A stretch of 34,658 bases of DNA. Origin: Candidatus Nomurabacteria bacterium RIFCSPHIGHO2_01_FULL_41_71. Its GTDB lineage: Bacteria; Patescibacteriota; Minisyncoccia; Phycocordibacterales; UBA9973. The stretch spans positions 1-34,658 of the forward strand of contig MFTQ01000007.1 in assembly GCA_001785355.1 (NCBI GenBank), in the 5' to 3' direction. Position 1 is the first letter of the stretch; each line of letters begins with the position of its first letter. Positions 13,019-20,338 of the stretch are shown one piece after another. The notes beneath the pieces were generated by a model. The model was not told the DNA's origin and searched no databases. It saw nothing but the letters and a program-made list of their open reading frames with translations. The translations under genes were made by a program, and so were the position numbers.

Positions 13019-15110
13019 TACTGACCCGCGTTTTTAATACTCCAATTTCGTCTCTTAGGATCGCTGCCGTTTCAAAGTCTAATTCCTTTACAGCTTTGTT
13101 CATTTCTTTTTCTTTCAATTTTATTATTTTTTCATAACTAAATTTTCCTTTGCCGAATACCTGCAAGTCTAAAGAAAGTTCTGTATTCACCGCCTTGCTA
13201 TGTTCGCTCTCCAACTCTTCCGTAATATCTTTTATTTTTTTGATAATCGTCCTGGGAATGATGCCGTGTTTTTTATTATGGGTAAGCTGGATATCACGCC
13301 GTCTTTTTGTTTCCCTGAGCGCATTCGCTAGCGCTTCAGTCATGATATCCGCATAGAGAATAACTTTCCCCTCACTGTTACGAGCCGCGCGGCCGATAGT
13401 CTGGATAAACGCTGTTTCGGAACGAAGAAAACCGGTTTTATCGGCATCTAAAATGCCTATGAGCGCAACTTCCGGCAAATCCAGTCCCTCGCGCAGAAGA
13501 TTTACCCCGACCAAAACATCAAAATTTCCTTTTCTAAATTGCGTTAAAATTTTAATTCTTTCCATGGTCTTTATATCGCTATGCAAATACTCGGCTTTGA
13601 TTTTTTTATCCTTAAGATAAAAGGAAAGATCTTCCGCCATTTTTTTCGTCAATGTAGTCGCCAGCACCCGAAAACCCTTTTTGATTGTTTTCTCTGTCTC
13701 TGAAATAAAATCCTGAATTTGGCCGGGGTAGCGAACATGCTCAAAGGAGTCTTCGCTGCGACCAGAAAGTGCTTGCCCTCCCAGGACAGAGTGCAGACGA
13801 CGGTGAGCATGTTCGCTACCCCGACCTTCGGAAACAGGCCGCACTATCGTCTCTGGATCTACCAATCCCGTCGGTCGAATTATTTGTTCAATAATTTGCC
13901 CGTTTGAGCTATGTTCCTGCTCTCCTGGAGTGGCGCTGGTATAAATCACCGGTCCGATGCGTTTTTCAAATTCCTGATATTTCAAAGGCCTATTGTCTTT
14001 GGCGGAAGGCAGGCGAAAACCGTATTTCACAAGAGTATTTTTGCGCGAAGCATCTCCGGCATACATGCCCTGGAGTTGGGGGAGGGTAACGTGAGACTCG
14101 TCAATAATAGTTAAAAAATCGTTTTTAAAATAAGACAATAGAGTTTCCGGTGGTTCACCTTCGCGTTTACCGGAGAGGTGCCTGGAATAATTTTCAATAC
14201 CGCTACAGTATCCAATTTCTTTCATCATGGCCAAGTCATGGTTTGTTCTGCGTTTTATTCTTTCAGCTTCTAAAAACTTTCCTTCTTTCTTGAATTTTTT
14301 TAACTCAACTTTTAATTCTTCTTTTATATTTTTTAGCGCCAATTTCAATCTTTCTTCTTCGGTAATAAAATGTTTAGCCGGAAAAATAAAAAGGTTTTTT
14401 TCTTCTTTAATAATTTGCGAAGAAATGGGATCGATTTTTATTATTCTGGAAATCTTGCCCAGAAAGAGCTCTATCTGGTACATTATTGTTTCGGATACCG
14501 GCATAAGCTCCACCCGCGAACCCAGTGAACGAAATGTGCCAGACTTCAAATCCGCATTAGTGCGCTCAAAATGTATTTCGATTAATTTTTTCATCAAAGT
14601 CGTACGATCCATCTTCATCCCCACTTCGAGTTTTAAATTCACTTTTTCATATTCTTCCGGAGAGCCCAAGCCGTAAATACAGGAAACCGAAGCGACAATG
14701 ATCACATCTCTCCTGGTAAGTAACGCTTGAGTAGAGGCATGGCGAAGCCGATCTATTTCTTTATTAATGGATGCGTCCTTTTCGATATATGTATCGGAAG
14801 CGGGCATATAAGCTTCCGGTTGGTAATAATCATAGTAAGAAACAAAATAATGCACCGCGGCATCTGGAAAAAATTCTTTGAATTCTTGCGCCAGCTGAGC
14901 GGCCAGAGTTTTGTTGTGAGCAATCACCAGGATCGGCTTGCCATACTTCGCAATCACATTCGCCATTGTAAATGTCTTGCCGGTTCCCGTGGCCCCGAGT
15001 AATGTTTGTACTTTCATGCCCCTCCTTAACCCTTCCATAAGCCCTGAAATAGCCTTGGGTTGGTCTCCCGCAGGATTAAATTGACTTTTTAATTTAAATA
15101 CAGAGGCCAT
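13011..15110 (-). CDS. uvrB: Excinuclease ABC subunit UvrB with palindromic insertion
   Basis: A 699-residue UvrB, the helicase-like damage verifier that UvrA loads onto DNA and UvrC then binds. Seen are Walker A G-A-T-G-T-G-K-T-F (about residue 39), the damage-probing beta-hairpin region with YYDYYQPEAYMPASDTYIEKD, the late helicase motifs (LVGVNLLREGLDLPEV, QTIGRAARNSEG), and the C-terminal UVR motif (about 655-690). After IVRPV, about 36 extra residues (SEGRGSEHAHRR...EHVRYP, about 428-463) precede GQIQDF, where other UvrBs have none. They are coded by a long inverted-repeat element. The -10 box overlaps that of the divergent glycosyltransferase gene. Confidence 0.96.
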   Translation of the reverse strand: MASVFKLKSQFNPAGDQPKAISGLMEGLRRGMKVQTLLGATGTGKTFTMANVIAKYGKPILVIAHNKTLAAQLAQEFKEFFPDAAVHYFVSYYDYYQPEAYMPASDTYIEKDASINKEIDRLRHASTQALLTRRDVIIVASVSCIYGLGSPEEYEKVNLKLEVGMKMDRTTLMKKLIEIHFERTNADLKSGTFRSLGSRVELMPVSETIMYQIELFLGKISRIIKIDPISSQIIKEEKNLFIFPAKHFITEEERLKLALKNIKEELKVELKKFKKEGKFLEAERIKRRTNHDLAMMKEIGYCSGIENYSRHLSGKREGEPPETLLSYFKNDFLTIIDESHVTLPQLQGMYAGDASRKNTLVKYGFRLPSAKDNRPLKYQEFEKRIGPVIYTSATPGEQEHSSNGQIIEQIIRPTGLVDPETIVRPVSEGRGSEHAHRRLHSVLGGQALSGRSEDSFEHVRYPGQIQDFISETEKTIKKGFRVLATTLTKKMAEDLSFYLKDKKIKAEYLHSDIKTMERIKILTQFRKGNFDVLVGVNLLREGLDLPEVALIGILDADKTGFLRSETAFIQTIGRAARNSEGKVILYADIMTEALANALRETKRRRDIQLTHNKKHGIIPRTIIKKIKDITEELESEHSKAVNTELSLDLQVFGKGKFSYEKIIKLKEKEMNKAVKELDFETAAILRDEIGVLKTRVSMC
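13721..13826. repeat. 106-bp inverted-repeat element inserted in uvrB
   Basis: Arms GGCCGGGGTAGCGAACATGC-TCA (13721-13743) and TGAGCATGTTCGCTACCCC-GACC (13804-13826) pair in 22 of 23 positions. The 60-base centre is GC-rich. The element keeps the uvrB frame and has no stop codon, coding the whole extra peptide. Confidence 0.85.
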
Positions 15111-15118
15111 AAAAATGC

Positions 15119-15125
15119 TATTATA
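15119..15125. promoter_or_regulatory. Shared symmetric -10 element of uvrB and the glycosyltransferase gene
   Basis: Plus strand reads TG-C-TATTAT (eight bases before the ATG at 15133). The minus strand reads TATAAT (nine bases before the uvrB ATG). The two hexamers overlap by five bases, giving a bidirectional promoter. Confidence 0.65.
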
Positions 15126-15132
15126 TCATCAA

Positions 15133-15828
15133 ATGAAGCTGTCAGTAATAATCCCCTGCCACAACGAAGAGAAGTATATAGAAAAAGTTTTAACCGATGT
15201 AAATTCCCTGGAACTTCCATGTGAAAAAGAAATTATCGCGATAAACGACGGCTCGGACGACAATACTAAAGCATTACTCAAAAAATTAAAAGGGGGGGTA
15301 AATTTTAAACTTCTCGAACATAATAAAAATCTTGGCAAAGGAACAGCGATCAAAACAGGGCTCGGGATAACCACAGGAGACTTGATAATAATTCAAGACG
15401 CTGATTTGGAATACGATCCGGCGGATATCCCTTTTCTTTTAAAAAAAATGGAGGGTGATGTATGGGCGGTATATGGAAATAGGGGGATCAAAAGGTGGCC
15501 AAAAAGGGGCTTTCATTACATGCTCGGAGCAAAAGCGTTAACCTTCCTGGTTAATTTTATTTACCGATCAAATTTACACGATGTTTATACTGGATACAAG
15601 CTTTTTAATTTAAACAAAACCGGCAAAGAATTATTCAAAAACATAAAAAGTTCCGGTTTTGAATTCGAAGCGGAAATAACATGTAAGATACTCGAGATTC
15701 AAGGAAAAATAATCGAGGTGCCGATAAATTACACTCCCCGTAACAAAGCTGAAGGCAAGCACATCGGACTTAGGGACGCATTTAAGGGATTTTTTACCAT
15801 TATGCGATGTTTTGCGGAGAAGAAATAA
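15133..15828 (+). CDS. Family 2 glycosyltransferase, dolichol-phosphate mannose synthase-like
   Basis: A 231-residue GT-A fold enzyme. It starts MKLSVIIPCHNEEKYIEKVL and has I-N-D-G-S-D-D, the nucleotide-sugar and metal site I-I-Q-D-A-D-L-E-Y-D-P, and V-Y-T-G-Y-K-L-F near the acceptor site. It matches DPMS-type GT2 enzymes that move a sugar from a nucleotide donor to a polyprenyl-phosphate at the membrane. No membrane helices follow the catalytic domain, so it is peripheral. The upstream ATG at 15115 overlaps the -10 box, so 15133 is preferred. Substrate unknown. Confidence 0.88.
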   Translation: MKLSVIIPCHNEEKYIEKVLTDVNSLELPCEKEIIAINDGSDDNTKALLKKLKGGVNFKLLEHNKNLGKGTAIKTGLGITTGDLIIIQDADLEYDPADIPFLLKKMEGDVWAVYGNRGIKRWPKRGFHYMLGAKALTFLVNFIYRSNLHDVYTGYKLFNLNKTGKELFKNIKSSGFEFEAEITCKILEIQGKIIEVPINYTPRNKAEGKHIGLRDAFKGFFTIMRCFAEKK

Positions 15829-15878
15829 ATCCATATTTCCTTGATTTTCAGCTTTATTTCATATATATTTTCAAAGAT

Positions 15879-15951
15879 GCGCCCATAGCTCAGCTGGTAG
15901 AGCAGATCCCTCTTAAGGATAAGGTCGGGGGTTCGATCCCCTCTGGGCGCA
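15879..15951 (+). tRNA. tRNA-Lys (anticodon CTT)
   Basis: Complete cloverleaf with acceptor GCGCCCA/TGGGCGC, D arm GCTC...GAGC and anticodon loop CTCTTAA (anticodon CTT). The T arm is built around GGTTCGATCCCC and the discriminator base is A. CCA is not encoded. It reads AAG. The left palindromic end of the transposase element begins six bases after it. Confidence 0.93.
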
Positions 15952-15956
15952 CTATA

Positions 15957-16710
15957 TAAGGAAGTCTGACTTCCTTAAAAAGTTAAAAGATGTTAATATC
16001 ATTAATATGAGAGTTGAAAATCATACGATTGGTTCAATTATGCATATTGTAAAAAGGGGTGCTCGAGGTATAGACATTACTGCAGATTTATCAGATAGAG
16101 TGCGGTTTAAGCGTTTGCTTTTTTATGTGAACGACTTATATCAAGATAATAATTTCGGAACCGCCATAGATACTCTTGAATTCTTTGAAAGACCAAAAAC
16201 ATGGCCTGATCGCGAGCCCCTAGTCAACATTTTGGCTTGGACATTAGTACCTAATCATTTTCACTTAATTCTGGAGGAAATACGAGATAGTGGAATAGCA
16301 AAATTTATGCAACGTTTATGTGGAAGTATGTCATCTCATTCAAACGCAAAATACAAAACTTCAGGAAGCTTGTTTCAGGGAGCATATAGGGGGAAAGTTA
16401 TAACTACCGATTCATACTTGAGGCAAGTCTTTTGTTACGTCATTATAAAAAATGTATTCGAACTACACCCACGTGGATTAAATTATGCAATAAAAAATTT
16501 TGATGCGGTTTGGCGGTGGGCATTAAAATATAAGTCTTCGAGTTTTGCGGATTCTGTTTTAAAAACTGGGTCCCCTATCCTTACAGAACACGAATTATTT
16601 AAAGATATCTCTGATTCAAAAAAGTTTAAAAAGGAAGCTTTAGAACTTTTAAAAATTCATCAAAACTTCGCAGAACTTGAGAAATAAGGAAGTCTGACTT
16701 CCTTAAAAAG
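15957..16710 (+). mobile_element. Y1 (HUH) transposase element bounded by identical palindromic repeats
   Basis: The 26-base sequence TAAGGAAGTC-TGACTTCCTTAAAAAG occurs at 15957-15982 and again, identical and in the same orientation, at 16685-16710. Each copy contains the palindrome AAGGAAGTC-T-GACTTCCTT. They frame exactly one Y1 transposase gene. Hairpin-bearing ends in direct orientation are the hallmark of IS200/IS605-type and REP-associated elements. The right end carries the transposase stop on the plus strand and the holA stop on the minus strand. Confidence 0.8.
16007..16687 (+). CDS. REP-associated Y1 transposase
   Basis: A 226-residue single-strand DNA transposase of the Y1_Tnp family. 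It has the HUH metal site V-P-N-H-F-H-L-I-L (about residues 82-90), the G-S-L-F-Q-G-A-Y-R-G-K segment, and the catalytic Tyr most likely in C-Y-V-I-I-K-N-V (about residues 146-153, where relatives have R-Y-I-x-x-N-P). Relatives nick and move hairpin-ended elements or process REP palindromes. A TAATAT box lies seven bases before the ATG. The reading frame is intact, so the element may be active. Confidence 0.9.
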   Translation: MRVENHTIGSIMHIVKRGARGIDITADLSDRVRFKRLLFYVNDLYQDNNFGTAIDTLEFFERPKTWPDREPLVNILAWTLVPNHFHLILEEIRDSGIAKFMQRLCGSMSSHSNAKYKTSGSLFQGAYRGKVITTDSYLRQVFCYVIIKNVFELHPRGLNYAIKNFDAVWRWALKYKSSSFADSVLKTGSPILTEHELFKDISDSKKFKKEALELLKIHQNFAELEK

Positions 16711-17350
16711 CTTCGAGGAGAAATCGCTCAAAGACAGATTCGGTGTCTCTGCCCTTCTTCCGAGCTTCGGGAAGAAGATAAGATAATTTTTGGAGAAAAT
16801 TTTTAAGCTCTTTTTCGGAAAATTTTGCAAAGTTCTTTTTAATAAGCATATCTTTTATTTTCCAGAACAAAACGCCAGCAAGTTCCTCCATCCCCACCCC
16901 CTTATCCACCGCTTGCCTAAAGTAAATCCAGAGGTTCAATTTATCTTTTTGTGAAAAAGCGTTGGCCACTAAAAAGTTGTTAAACTTTTCCTTTTTTTCT
17001 TTTGTCAATTCAAAAACATTTATCTCCGCGCCAGCTTTTCTAAAAGCATCCAACACGGGCTTGCCAAGCTTGCCTTCCAAAAAAATAAAAAAGTTGTCCG
17101 AACGCGCCAGAGAAGATAATTTTTCTAAAACAAAATCTCTGGTTTCTTGATATTCCAGGATTTCAGAGAAGGATGCCGCGAATTTGCTGAAAAAAAGTCC
17201 GGATCCGGAATATAGACTTTCGATTTCCCCGGAATTGAAATTGTTGCGGTAAAATTTCAAAATTTCCACACCTACTGGCAAGGATTTCATGAATTTCTCG
17301 AAAGCGGAGAGCTTCTTTGAAGTATCGTCGCCGGAAAAAAGATAGATCAT
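16703..17350 (-). CDS. DNA polymerase III delta subunit-like protein (HolA-like), short
   Basis: A 215-residue protein. It begins MIYLFSGDD and ends with a helical domain (about 115-215) with F-x-x-A-N-A-F-S-Q-K-D-K-L-N and L-F-W-K-I-K-D-M-L-I-K. This resembles the C-terminal half of HolA, the clamp-loader wrench that opens the beta ring. HolA is usually about 330-340 residues; here the N-terminal AAA-like domain is much reduced. It follows the methyltransferase gene by two bases in an operon with polA. Its stop codon lies in the right repeat of the adjacent transposase element. Confidence 0.65.
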   Translation of the reverse strand: MIYLFSGDDTSKKLSAFEKFMKSLPVGVEILKFYRNNFNSGEIESLYSGSGLFFSKFAASFSEILEYQETRDFVLEKLSSLARSDNFFIFLEGKLGKPVLDAFRKAGAEINVFELTKEKKEKFNNFLVANAFSQKDKLNLWIYFRQAVDKGVGMEELAGVLFWKIKDMLIKKNFAKFSEKELKNFLQKLSYLLPEARKKGRDTESVFERFLLEAF

Positions 17351-17352
17351 GG

Positions 17353-17856
17353 TTAGAACTTTACTGATTTTTTATATTCCATATACGGAGTTCCATATTT
17401 TTGGAATAATATTCTTTCTTCTTTCCGGATAAAAACCATTTTAGTTATAAGAAAAGAAGCAAGGGTAAAAAGCACCACAAAAACAGAATTTATCACCAAC
17501 CCAAATCCAAACATAGCCAGAAATAGCCCCCAATGCGTAGGCATCCGAGTATAGCAATATGGCCCCCGGCAGAATGCTTCTTTGTTTATTTCTGCGGTGT
17601 TCAATCGACGAGAAGTTTTCTGAGCCCAGACTATCAGAAAAGTGGCGAATAAAAGAAGCAAAAATCCGACAAATGGCACAACTTCGCTCTCATAAATTCG
17701 AAATGAAAACAGAAAATCAAAAAAGAGGCCGGCTAGAAAAAGAACAAAGTAAAGCGCATAAGAATGCGCCAGAACCGCATGCACATTTTCTTCGAGCATA
17801 GCCCTTACCGTATGCGTCATACTCGGCATTATATCATGAATATCTTCGATTCGCAC
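17353..17856 (-). CDS. PEMT/ICMT-family membrane methyltransferase
   Basis: A 167-residue integral membrane protein with about four to five hydrophobic helices. Its C-terminal half has the family pattern R-G-P-Y-C-Y-T-R-M-P-T-H-W-G-L-F-L and E-E-R-I-L-F-Q-K-Y-G-T-P-Y-M-E-Y-K-K, typical of the isoprenylcysteine/phospholipid methyltransferase group that uses SAM at the membrane face. The substrate in this organism is unknown. It lies six bases after polA and two bases before holA, so it is co-transcribed with DNA replication genes, an odd pairing. Confidence 0.8.
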   Translation of the reverse strand: MRIEDIHDIMPSMTHTVRAMLEENVHAVLAHSYALYFVLFLAGLFFDFLFSFRIYESEVVPFVGFLLLLFATFLIVWAQKTSRRLNTAEINKEAFCRGPYCYTRMPTHWGLFLAMFGFGLVINSVFVVLFTLASFLITKMVFIRKEERILFQKYGTPYMEYKKSVKF

Positions 17857-17862
17857 CCCTGC

Positions 17863-20265
17863 TTATTTCACTTCCCCTAAATTATTGCCGAAGCTTGAAT
17901 GGACCGAGAGAGGAATCTCCGTCTTAAGACGGAGATAAGACCGGAAAAGCACTTCTTCCATGGCATTTTTTATAACTGCGTTCGCTTCTTCCAACACGCT
18001 TTCTTTTATTTCATAAACCAGTTCATCGTGGACCTGAAGCACTAGATACGCGCTATCCGCAAGTCCCGCTTTCCGCAGATCCTCTCCGGCAAATCTTATG
18101 GCAAGCTTGATGATATCGGCGGCAGTACCCTGAATAGGAGCATTGATGGCTGTGCGTTCCGCCATATTCTTAAGAAATGGAATTCTGGAATTTATATTCG
18201 GAAAATTCCGCCTGCGACCGAATAAAGTTTCCACATAAAAACGCTTCTCGGCAAAAATCTTGACTTCATCCAGATATTCGCGCACTCCGGAAAATTGATT
18301 AAAATAATTGTTATAAAATTTTTGCGCTTCTTCTCGGGTACCACCCAAATTTTTCCGTAAAGCCGATACTCCCATTCCATAAATAATTCCAAAATTTATC
18401 ACCTTGGCCTTGCGGCGCATCTCGACGTCCACTTTATCTATCGGCACACCGAAGACGAAGGAAGCCACTCCGGCATGAATATCTTTCCCTTCTTTGAAAA
18501 TTTGCGTCATTTTTTTATCTCCGGAGAGAATAGCCGCCACCCGAAGTTCTATCTGACTGTAATCGAAAGCGGAGAGTTTCCAACTCGCTTTTGCCACGAA
18601 TCCCTGTCTAATTCTCCGGCCAAGTTCGGTCTTGACGGGTAAATTTTGCAAATTAGGATCTTGAGAGGAAAAACGCCCCGTGGTGGTGCTATTTTGCAGA
18701 AATTTCGCATGCAAGCGACCATCCTCTCCGATTCGGCTGGGAATCACGTCTATATAAGTGGTGAGCAGTTTTTGCAATTCCCTATAAGCCATTATTTCTT
18801 TTATAATCTCATTATCTTCTTCCAGTTCTTCCAGCACCGAAATTTTAGTTGAGAAGGACCCATTGGCCCCTTTTTTTTTGCTCTTCATGCCAAGTTTAAC
18901 AAAAAGGATTTCGGAAAGCTGTTTGGGGGAATTGATATTGAACTCGGTCCCGGCCATTTTGTAAATTTTCTCGGTAAGTATTAATAGTTCTCGATGATAT
19001 TCAACCGATAAGTCGGCAAAATATTTTTTGTCTATCAAAATTCCGTGCTTCTCCATGGATCGCACTTCTTCGATAATCGGCTTTTCTATCTCAAAAAATA
19101 TTTTCTCCAGGTTTTTTTCCTTGAGTTTTTTAAAAATAAAATTATAGGCTTCTTTGAAAAATTTAGAGTCGGCAAATCGAAGAATATCTTCAAGTCCCGG
19201 GACGGAAATATCCGAATTTACAAGCCAGAGAGCAATACCAGCCTCTTCAAGCTCTATCGGATTCACTTCCTCTGCACTTTTTTCACTATAAAAAAAATCG
19301 AGAGTTCCGGTTTTATCCTCGGCCCCGTTTTTATGAAAGAAAGTTTTTAATCTGGCGAATAAACTGCGGAATTCAAACACGCCGAATACTCGTTCTATTT
19401 TCTTAAGATCGGCGTTATCCCAAAAAGTTTTCTCCGGTATTTTGAAATTAATCGGCGCGTCTCGCCTGATGGTAGCCAAAGTTTTAGAAAAAATGGCTTC
19501 TTCTTCATTGTCTTGTATCAGCTTTACAATTCGCTCGGAAAGCCCTATTTTTTTTAAATTCTCGGGATCTTTCTTGACCGCTTTATAAATATTTTCGATA
19601 GTCCCGAATTTTTTAATCAAATTCCCGGCGGTTTTCTCTCCTATCCCGACAATACCGATAATGTTGTCTGACGGATCTCCTCGAAGACCCTTGTAATCCG
19701 GCAAAAATTCAGGATTAAAACCGAAACGCTCGCGTACAGCGTCTTCGTCGTAAAGTATGGTATCCTTGATGCCTTTCTTTAGAGTATAAATCCGCACTTT
19801 TTTATCATCCACAAGTTGCATGGTATCCATGTCGCCGGAAGCAATGATAATATCCAAGTTTGTTTTATCTTTTTTTATTTTATTTACTATCGTGCCCAGC
19901 ACATCATCCGCCTCAAAGCCCGGCGCATCGTAGACTGGGATGTTAAAAGCTTCAAAAATTTTTCGAGAATTATCAAGCTGGGCGATAAGGGCATCGTCCG
20001 TTTTTAAGCGTTTGGCTTTGTAGCCATCATAGGCCTCGTGGCGAAAAGTCTTGTCCGGCAAATCATAGCAGGCAATAATATAGTCCGGCTTAAGTTCTCC
20101 TATAATCTTCATAAGCATGGTGGAAAGGCCGTAAAGAGCCCCGGTAGGCTCTCCTTGGGAAGAAAGAAAATCCGGCAGAGCGTGGTAGGCCCGATGGATA
20201 ATGGCATGGGCGTCCAGAAGCACCAGAGTTTTTGAAGTTTGTTTAGCTTGTTTGACTTTCGGCAT
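17863..20265 (-). CDS. polA: DNA polymerase I
   Basis: An 800-residue family A polymerase. The 5'-3' exonuclease domain (about 10-290) has LLDAHAIIHRAYHAL, the GFEADDVLGT and IASGDMDTMQL motifs, and an HhH. The polymerase domain (about 420-800) has motif A F-D-Y-S-Q-I-E-L-R, motif B R-R-K-A-K-V-I-N-F-G-I-I-Y-G-M and motif C V-H-D-E-L. The region between (about 310-420) is far shorter than the E. coli proofreading domain and lacks its D-x-E motif. A 22-base palindrome codes an extra RSYLRLK near the C-terminus. The track start (20391) overlaps pilB; 20265 is preferred, with TATAAT nine bases upstream. Confidence 0.96.
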   Translation of the reverse strand: MPKVKQAKQTSKTLVLLDAHAIIHRAYHALPDFLSSQGEPTGALYGLSTMLMKIIGELKPDYIIACYDLPDKTFRHEAYDGYKAKRLKTDDALIAQLDNSRKIFEAFNIPVYDAPGFEADDVLGTIVNKIKKDKTNLDIIIASGDMDTMQLVDDKKVRIYTLKKGIKDTILYDEDAVRERFGFNPEFLPDYKGLRGDPSDNIIGIVGIGEKTAGNLIKKFGTIENIYKAVKKDPENLKKIGLSERIVKLIQDNEEEAIFSKTLATIRRDAPINFKIPEKTFWDNADLKKIERVFGVFEFRSLFARLKTFFHKNGAEDKTGTLDFFYSEKSAEEVNPIELEEAGIALWLVNSDISVPGLEDILRFADSKFFKEAYNFIFKKLKEKNLEKIFFEIEKPIIEEVRSMEKHGILIDKKYFADLSVEYHRELLILTEKIYKMAGTEFNINSPKQLSEILFVKLGMKSKKKGANGSFSTKISVLEELEEDNEIIKEIMAYRELQKLLTTYIDVIPSRIGEDGRLHAKFLQNSTTTGRFSSQDPNLQNLPVKTELGRRIRQGFVAKASWKLSAFDYSQIELRVAAILSGDKKMTQIFKEGKDIHAGVASFVFGVPIDKVDVEMRRKAKVINFGIIYGMGVSALRKNLGGTREEAQKFYNNYFNQFSGVREYLDEVKIFAEKRFYVETLFGRRRNFPNINSRIPFLKNMAERTAINAPIQGTAADIIKLAIRFAGEDLRKAGLADSAYLVLQVHDELVYEIKESVLEEANAVIKNAMEEVLFRSYLRLKTEIPLSVHSSFGNNLGEVK
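17915..17936. repeat. Perfect 22-base palindrome in polA
   Basis: ATCTCCGTCTT/AAGACGGAGAT is a perfect palindrome. It lies between the last helix and last strand of the polymerase domain, where the protein is about seven residues longer than expected. Confidence 0.75.
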
Positions 20266-20274
20266 TCTTGTGAA

Positions 20275-20330
20275 ATTATACCACTTTAATCCCCCCTCGT
20301 TTGTTTTTAATCCTCTCTTGCTGTTATAAT
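20275..20330. promoter_or_regulatory. Divergent promoters of polA and the PilB/GspE gene
   Basis: Minus strand: TG-G-TATAAT (20275-20283), nine bases before the polA ATG. Plus strand: TTGTTT-N18-TG-T-TATAAT ending at 20330, eight bases before the pilB-like ATG. The messages would be nearly leaderless in both directions. Confidence 0.6.
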
Positions 20331-20338
20331 TCCCTATA

